This document shows, piece after piece, positions 59,790 to 64,000 of a DNA stretch of 64,000 bases; within the stretch, counting starts at the first letter, position 1; each line of letters opens with the position of its first letter. The notes under the pieces are model-generated. The model was not told the origin of the DNA, made no database searches, and worked only from the letters and a program-made list of their open reading frames with translations. The position numbers and the translations under genes were made by a program. The stretch lies in NCBI GenBank assembly GCA_902760345.1, contig CACWFY010000003.1:1-64000 (forward strand). The letters run 5' to 3'. Source of the DNA: an uncultured Bacteroidales bacterium (GTDB lineage: Bacteria > Bacteroidota > Bacteroidia > Bacteroidales > Bacteroidaceae).

Positions 59790-60782
59790 ATGGAACAACC
59801 GATTATCTCTCCCATTTCCAAGGAGGTGCTCAAGAGTGAGCTGACTCCTGACAAGCAGTTGCGAATGACCAACAAGAGCAATAATGAAATCTATATCATC
59901 ACTGCTCACAATGCTCCCAACGTCATGCGCGAGATAGGTCGTCTACGCGAGATTGCTTTCCGTGAGGCCGGTGGTGGCACTGGTAAGGAGATTGATATCG
60001 ACGAGTTTGATACCTGCGAGAACTGCTACAAACAGCTTATCGTCTGGAATCCCGACGAAGAGGAGATCATCGGTGGCTACCGCTACCTGCTGGGTACTGA
60101 CTGGCAGTACGACGATAATGGACAGCCCATTCTGGCTACGAGTCATATGTTCCATTTCTCTGAGCGTTTCATCCGAGACTATGCTCCCTGGACGGTAGAG
60201 CTTGGCCGTTCGTTTGTGTCATTGCCCTATCAGTCGTCGCGTATGGGTGCCAAGAGTCTCTTTGCTCTCGATAATCTATGGGATGGCTTGGGCGCCCTGA
60301 CAGTCATCCGTCCAAATGTCAAATACTATTTCGGCAAGATGACGATGTACCCCAGCTACATCCGTAAGGGTCGCGACATGATACTCTATTTTCTGAAGAA
60401 GCATTTCGATGATAAGGATAACCTTATTATCCCGATGAAACCGCTGGAATTGGAAACTGATCCTGCTGAACTCGAGCGTTTGTTTTGTGGACATAACTTC
60501 CGTGAAGATTATAAGATTTTGAACGGAGAAATTCGTCGGTTGGGCTATAATATTCCCCCGCTGGTGAACGCATATATGGGTCTGTCGCCGACGATGAAGC
60601 TCTTCGGTACGGCCATCAACTATGGCTTTGGCGATGTCGAGGAGACAGGTATCCTGATTGCCGTTGACGAGATACTGGAAGACAAGCGCAAGCGCCATAT
60701 CGACTCGTTTATCCGTGAGCACCATGACGAGATTGAGATTACGTCTGGAGCCAACAAGATTATCTATCGCTACAAACAATAA
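59790..60782 (+). CDS. glsB: GNAT-type N-acyltransferase, probably glycine N-acyltransferase GlsB
   Basis: The 330-residue product starts at the ATG 59790 (MEQPIIS). It belongs to the hemolysin-like/OlsB branch of GNAT enzymes: REIAFREAGGGTG, YRYLLGTDW, and VELGRSFVSLPYQ near residue 130. OlsB-type enzymes transfer 3-hydroxyacyl groups from ACP to an amino acid, giving ornithine or glycine lipids. Pairing with the PlsC-like gene 5 bp upstream points to the glycine-lipid pathway (commendamide-type intermediate). The amino acid acceptor cannot be proved from sequence. Confidence 0.75.
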   Translation: MEQPIISPISKEVLKSELTPDKQLRMTNKSNNEIYIITAHNAPNVMREIGRLREIAFREAGGGTGKEIDIDEFDTCENCYKQLIVWNPDEEEIIGGYRYLLGTDWQYDDNGQPILATSHMFHFSERFIRDYAPWTVELGRSFVSLPYQSSRMGAKSLFALDNLWDGLGALTVIRPNVKYYFGKMTMYPSYIRKGRDMILYFLKKHFDDKDNLIIPMKPLELETDPAELERLFCGHNFREDYKILNGEIRRLGYNIPPLVNAYMGLSPTMKLFGTAINYGFGDVEETGILIAVDEILEDKRKRHIDSFIREHHDEIEITSGANKIIYRYKQ

Positions 60783-60787
60783 ATTAC

Positions 60788-61690
60788 ATGTCGGTGCACT
60801 ACTATCGGGTAGCCGGTCACACCTTTTCCGTGACACTAGGGAATCATGAGTCCATTGTCGATGAAATGGGACAATATGAGCCGTTTTCCGTGTTGGCTAC
60901 CGATGAGGTAATGTTTAATGTTACCGTGGTTGCTTCCGATGGGTTCCCTGCCCATGATGACATCACTATAGAGATGAGCCAGGACGATGACGGCTCACAG
61001 ATTCTCGCGGGCCGTATGGGCGATCAGCCGTATTTTGAGTTTCATCTGTGGGGACGCTGTGCTGCCCGTATGGTGACGGATGTGCAGTATCGTCATGCTA
61101 CAGTGTTGCTCGTCGACGAGCCGTTATTCGGTATCAACAATGCGCTGATGGTTATGTATGCCCTCTCGACCGCCTGTCAGCAGACGGCGCTTTTCCATTC
61201 TTCTGTGGTTAGCTATGACGGTCGTGGCTATATGTTCCTGGGCAAGAGTGGCACGGGTAAGAGCACACATTCCAGCCTGTGGTTGCGCTATATTGAGGGT
61301 ACGCAACTCGTCAACGACGATAATCCCGTAGTACGCCAGATGCCCGATGGATTCTATGTTTTTGGTTCTCCCTGGAGTGGTAAGACACCCTGCTATCGTA
61401 ACGTATCCTATCCGTTAGGTGCAATTGTTCAGCTCAGTCAGGCGCCCTATAATAAGATAGTGCGTTTGTCGCCGCTGATGGCCTATGCCGCCTTGGTGCC
61501 TTCCATCTCTGGCAAGCGATGGGATAGTATGGTCGCCGAGGGACTCCACGAGACGGAGAACCTATTGGCAGGTCATGTTGCTGTATGGCATCTGGAGTGT
61601 CTACCTGATGAGGGTGCTGCCCTCCTCTGCTCTGAAACCGTGAGAAATCCCGTTGAAATCGCTAAAAACGATGACAAACATATCCGATAA
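60788..61690 (+). CDS. HPr-kinase-like protein of a RiPP-type cassette
   Basis: This 300-residue protein has a P-loop FLGKSGTGKSTHSS (about 150-163) followed by VNDDNPVV, GSPWSGKTP, resembling the HPr kinase C-terminal domain but without the rest of HprK. Such HprK-related kinases occur in peptide-modification clusters, for example lasso peptides, beside PqqD-like and protease genes. Here it is followed by an S26-like peptidase, a PqqD-like protein and an ABC exporter, all overlapping or within 5 bp. It starts 5 bp after glsB. Its substrate is unknown; a role in carbon catabolite control is unlikely given the context. Confidence 0.75.
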   Translation: MSVHYYRVAGHTFSVTLGNHESIVDEMGQYEPFSVLATDEVMFNVTVVASDGFPAHDDITIEMSQDDDGSQILAGRMGDQPYFEFHLWGRCAARMVTDVQYRHATVLLVDEPLFGINNALMVMYALSTACQQTALFHSSVVSYDGRGYMFLGKSGTGKSTHSSLWLRYIEGTQLVNDDNPVVRQMPDGFYVFGSPWSGKTPCYRNVSYPLGAIVQLSQAPYNKIVRLSPLMAYAALVPSISGKRWDSMVAEGLHETENLLAGHVAVWHLECLPDEGAALLCSETVRNPVEIAKNDDKHIR

Positions 61691-62123
61691 TGATATCATC
61701 CGTAGTGCCATTAACCTCGTGAATGAAGGCATGCGCGTCACCTTCCCGGTGAAGGGATATAGCATGTTGCCTTTCATTATCGGTGGCAAGGAGAGTGTCG
61801 ACCTCGTCAAACCTACAGAACTGCATGTCGGTGACGTGGTACTGGCATGGGTCGAACAATGTCGGTATGTGGTGCATCGTATTATCCGCATTGACGGGGA
61901 TGCCGTCACACTGATGGGCGACGGTAATGTTGCAGGAGTGGAGCACTGCACCGTAGCCGATATAGCGGCTTTGGCGGTTAATGTCGTGACGCCTGCCGGA
62001 CGTCATCATCCATTATATAACCCGTGGCGGCGCCAAACCAGTCGCTTGTGGTGGCGCCTGCTGCCCGTACGTCGCTGGATATTGGCGATATATCGAAGGA
62101 CGTGGCTGAGATTTTTTTATTAA
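61671..62123 (+). CDS. S24/S26-like peptidase with ER-type Ser-His pattern
   Basis: The 150-residue product starts at the ATG 61671, 20 bp inside the kinase gene. It has VKGYSMLPFI with Ser31, HVGDVVLA, and YVVHRIIRIDGDAVTLMGDGN with His69 where bacterial signal peptidase I has Lys. A His there is the pattern of ER-type (Sec11/SipW-like) signal peptidases. No N-terminal membrane helix is visible; the end is rich in Trp and Arg (WRRQTSRLWWRLL) and might contact the membrane. It may process the cargo of the neighbouring ABC exporter. Confidence 0.7.
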   Translation: MTNISDNDIIRSAINLVNEGMRVTFPVKGYSMLPFIIGGKESVDLVKPTELHVGDVVLAWVEQCRYVVHRIIRIDGDAVTLMGDGNVAGVEHCTVADIAALAVNVVTPAGRHHPLYNPWRRQTSRLWWRLLPVRRWILAIYRRTWLRFFY

Positions 62124-62127
62124 TGAT

Positions 62128-62397
62128 ATGAAGCAAAAAGAAGGATTTATCTTGCGCGAGGTTTGTGGCGAGCGCGTCATTGTGGCTGAAGGCTTGAAGA
62201 CCATTGATTTTGGCAAGCTGATTAGTCTTAATGAAACCGCTGCTTGGCTTTGGGGAAAAGCTGGTGAAATGGGCGATTTTTCTATCGACCAGCTCACTGA
62301 TGCCCTGTGTGCCGAGTATGAGGTCGACGCCGCTCAAGCCCGTAAGGATGTGACCGCTATGGTCAGCCAGTGGCAGGAGATAGGAATTATAGAATGA
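62128..62397 (+). CDS. PqqD-like protein (RiPP recognition element fold)
   Basis: This 89-residue protein matches PqqD-like domains: GFILREVCGERVIVAEG (beta strands), ISLNETAAWLWGKAGEMGDFSIDQLTDALCAEYEVD and DVTAMVSQWQEIGIIE. Such domains bind leader peptides and present them to modifying enzymes. It lies between the S26-like peptidase and the ABC exporter (4-bp ATGA overlap with the exporter gene). No precursor peptide gene is visible within the window. Confidence 0.82.
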   Translation: MKQKEGFILREVCGERVIVAEGLKTIDFGKLISLNETAAWLWGKAGEMGDFSIDQLTDALCAEYEVDAAQARKDVTAMVSQWQEIGIIE

Positions 62398-64000
62398 GAT
62401 ATATCCGCTGGATATGGACTAACATGGCGGGCATCCGGTGGAACACCGCCATTCGCATTATTACCGGCATCACTCAGGTGCTGTTGGGCTTGCTGATGAT
62501 ATGGCTCAGCAAGCAGTTTATCGATATTACTATTCGTGTGGGTACGCGCGATGACGTGTTGCGCATGTGTACCTTACTTATAAGTGTTGTCGTGACAGGT
62601 ATCTTGCTGCGCCAGTTCTACTACTATCTCTCGGTTAAGGCCAGCACGCACCAGTCTAACATCATCCGTCTGCGTGTGTTCAGTAATTTGTTCCGCCGTC
62701 AGATGTATGAAGACCAACTGCATTCAGGTGATGTGGCCTCGCGACTGAGCAAGGATATCGACACCGTGGCCGATGCTACCACCTCACTTTTGCCCCAATT
62801 CATCGTGACGGGAACCCAACTGGTCGGTGCCTTCCTGCTATTGGCAAAGATGGACCTGACGTTGGCCTTGGCACTGTTGCTTGTGACCCCGTTCCTAGCT
62901 GCCTTCGGAAAGTTCTTCGCCCATCGCATGCGTGCGATGACCACCGATATCCGCCAGCAGGAGAGCGCCATACAGATGCAGGTTCAAGAGGGTATGGAAT
63001 ATAGCGACGTCATTCGTTCGCTGGGTTCCGAACAGTGGGTAGCTGGCCGTCTGAACAAGTTACAAGAATTGCTGATGGGACGTGTGCTGCGCCGTAGCCG
63101 CTTTACTATTATCACACGCCTGCTGATGGCTTTTGCCTTCAGCTTAGGATATCTACTGGCCTTCATTTGGGGTGGTTTGCAGTTGCGTGCCGGAGTCATC
63201 ACCTTTGGAGTGATGACATCGTTCCTGCAGCTGGTTGGCCAGATACAACACCCCATTCTTAACCTGCTCAACATGTTGCCGCAGTTCATCTCTGCCACGG
63301 CAAGTATCGACCGTATCGATGAACTGGAACGCTCGGCTAAGCAGCGCAAGCAAGCAGAGAAGCAGGTGATGCTCCAAGGTCCCGTGGGTGTGCAGGCCAG
63401 CGAAGTGACCTTCGGCTATGCTTCGGGCGACCGCCTGATTCTCGACCACTTCAGTCACCTGTTCCGTCCAGGCAGCAAGACCGCTATACTGGGACAGACT
63501 GGTATCGGCAAGACCACGCTCTTCCGACTGATGCTTTCGTTCATACAGCCTCGCGAGGGTAGTCTGACGTTGTTCAACCGCGAGATCTCCGAAGCGGTGA
63601 GCGACCATACGCGTGGCAACTTCGTCTTCGTGCCTCAGGGAAATACGCTGATGAGCGGCACCATCCGTTATAATCTGCAGTTGGCGCGTCCCACGGCCAC
63701 CGACAAGGAACTGTGCGACGTACTCGATGTCGCTATGGCCGACTTTGTGTTTAGCCTGCCTAACGGTTTGGACACCAAACTCGGAGAGCGTGGTGCAGGA
63801 CTCAGCGAGGGTCAGGCTCAACGTATCGGTATTGCCCGTGGTCTGTTGCGTCCTGGTCCTATCATGCTGCTCGACGAAATCAGCTCGTCGCTGGATGAGG
63901 CCACCGAACAGGAGCTCTTCCGTCGTTTGTTCGTCTATTGCCATGAAAAAACCATGATATTCATCACCCACCGCATGGCCGTCTGTGAGCTGTGCGACGA
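62394..64000 (+). CDS. ABC exporter, fused permease and ATPase (3' truncated by window)
   Basis: The frame is open from the ATG 62394 to the end of the window (535 complete codons). The N-terminal half is a six-helix exporter membrane domain (about 1-320). The ATPase has Walker A GQTGIGKTT (about residue 365), Q loop VPQGNTLMSG, signature LSEGQAQRIGIARGL, Walker B IMLLDEISSSLDE and the H-loop ITHR. Only a short C-terminal tail is missing. No N-terminal C39 peptidase domain is present, which fits with a separate peptidase gene upstream. It probably exports the product of this cassette. Confidence 0.9.
   Translation, partial: MRYIRWIWTNMAGIRWNTAIRIITGITQVLLGLLMIWLSKQFIDITIRVGTRDDVLRMCTLLISVVVTGILLRQFYYYLSVKASTHQSNIIRLRVFSNLFRRQMYEDQLHSGDVASRLSKDIDTVADATTSLLPQFIVTGTQLVGAFLLLAKMDLTLALALLLVTPFLAAFGKFFAHRMRAMTTDIRQQESAIQMQVQEGMEYSDVIRSLGSEQWVAGRLNKLQELLMGRVLRRSRFTIITRLLMAFAFSLGYLLAFIWGGLQLRAGVITFGVMTSFLQLVGQIQHPILNLLNMLPQFISATASIDRIDELERSAKQRKQAEKQVMLQGPVGVQASEVTFGYASGDRLILDHFSHLFRPGSKTAILGQTGIGKTTLFRLMLSFIQPREGSLTLFNREISEAVSDHTRGNFVFVPQGNTLMSGTIRYNLQLARPTATDKELCDVLDVAMADFVFSLPNGLDTKLGERGAGLSEGQAQRIGIARGLLRPGPIMLLDEISSSLDEATEQELFRRLFVYCHEKTMIFITHRMAVCELCD

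Noticed and set aside
60788..61690. Kinase gene as true HPr kinase/phosphorylase for carbon control
   Set aside because: Only the P-loop region resembles HprK, and the neighbours are PqqD-like, peptidase and exporter genes rather than sugar regulation genes.

Overview
The window is a bacterial chromosome segment from the Bacteroidetes, most likely Prevotella or a close relative. This rests on gene content (trp order B-E-G-D-C-F-A, folP-cdaA, efp/rpmH back to back, NigD-like lipoprotein, PASTA-tailed cell-division transpeptidase, glycine-lipid and inositol-lipid genes) and on the recurring Bacteroidetes -7 promoter box TAnnTTTG, which I can place upstream of more than a dozen genes, often almost on top of the start codon. 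No phage, insertion sequence, integrase or CRISPR array is visible. The segment is mostly housekeeping DNA with a few unusual accessory units.

Layout. 1-7.7 kb: tail of ung, a Cys-rich DUF3109-type protein, an AraC-type regulator, two Cache-domain sensor proteins directly behind gyrB, then rpsT and tRNA-Glu. 7.8-11.8 kb: recO, then ridA-tcdA-murF on the minus strand, then an intergenic region with 22-bp-periodic palindromes and a small TIGR04076-like gene. 11.8-18.6 kb: a five-gene minus-strand operon encoding two intact and one inactivated caspase-like protein, all exported, with Sel1 or WG repeats, plus a Sel1 protein and a membrane protein. This is the least ordinary unit in the window. 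18.7-22.7 kb: folP-cdaA and pta-ackA. 22.7-29.3 kb: complete trp operon behind a leader peptide with three consecutive Trp codons and a terminator hairpin. 29.3-31.5 kb: sugar kinase, lpxH and a DUF59 gene. 31.5-35.5 kb: inositol-lipid pair, der and a lipoprotein. 35.5-42.8 kb: radC, a glycosyltransferase, efp; rpmH; then PASTA protein, rluD-like, ddl, an acyltransferase and a NigD-like lipoprotein. 43.1-58.8 kb: complete dcw division and wall cluster from mraZ to ftsZ, without murF, controlled by an MraZ-type operator of three TGGGG repeats. 59.0-64.0 kb: glycine-lipid acyltransferases followed by an HPr-kinase-like / S26-like / PqqD-like / ABC exporter cassette that runs off the end.

How it works together. 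murF, ddl and the dcw cluster together supply cytoplasmic peptidoglycan precursor synthesis and the divisome. pta-ackA make acetate and ATP. The trp operon is very probably controlled by ribosome-mediated attenuation. The lipid genes (lpxH, CDP-alcohol transferase with inositol phosphate synthase, glsA/glsB-like pair) contribute envelope lipids typical of gut Bacteroidetes.

A second theme is repeat DNA. Many gene junctions carry short tandem arrays with units of 7, 8 or 9 bp, different at each locus. Several overlap stop codons and at least two lie inside coding regions. Two other junctions carry arrays with an exact 22-bp period.
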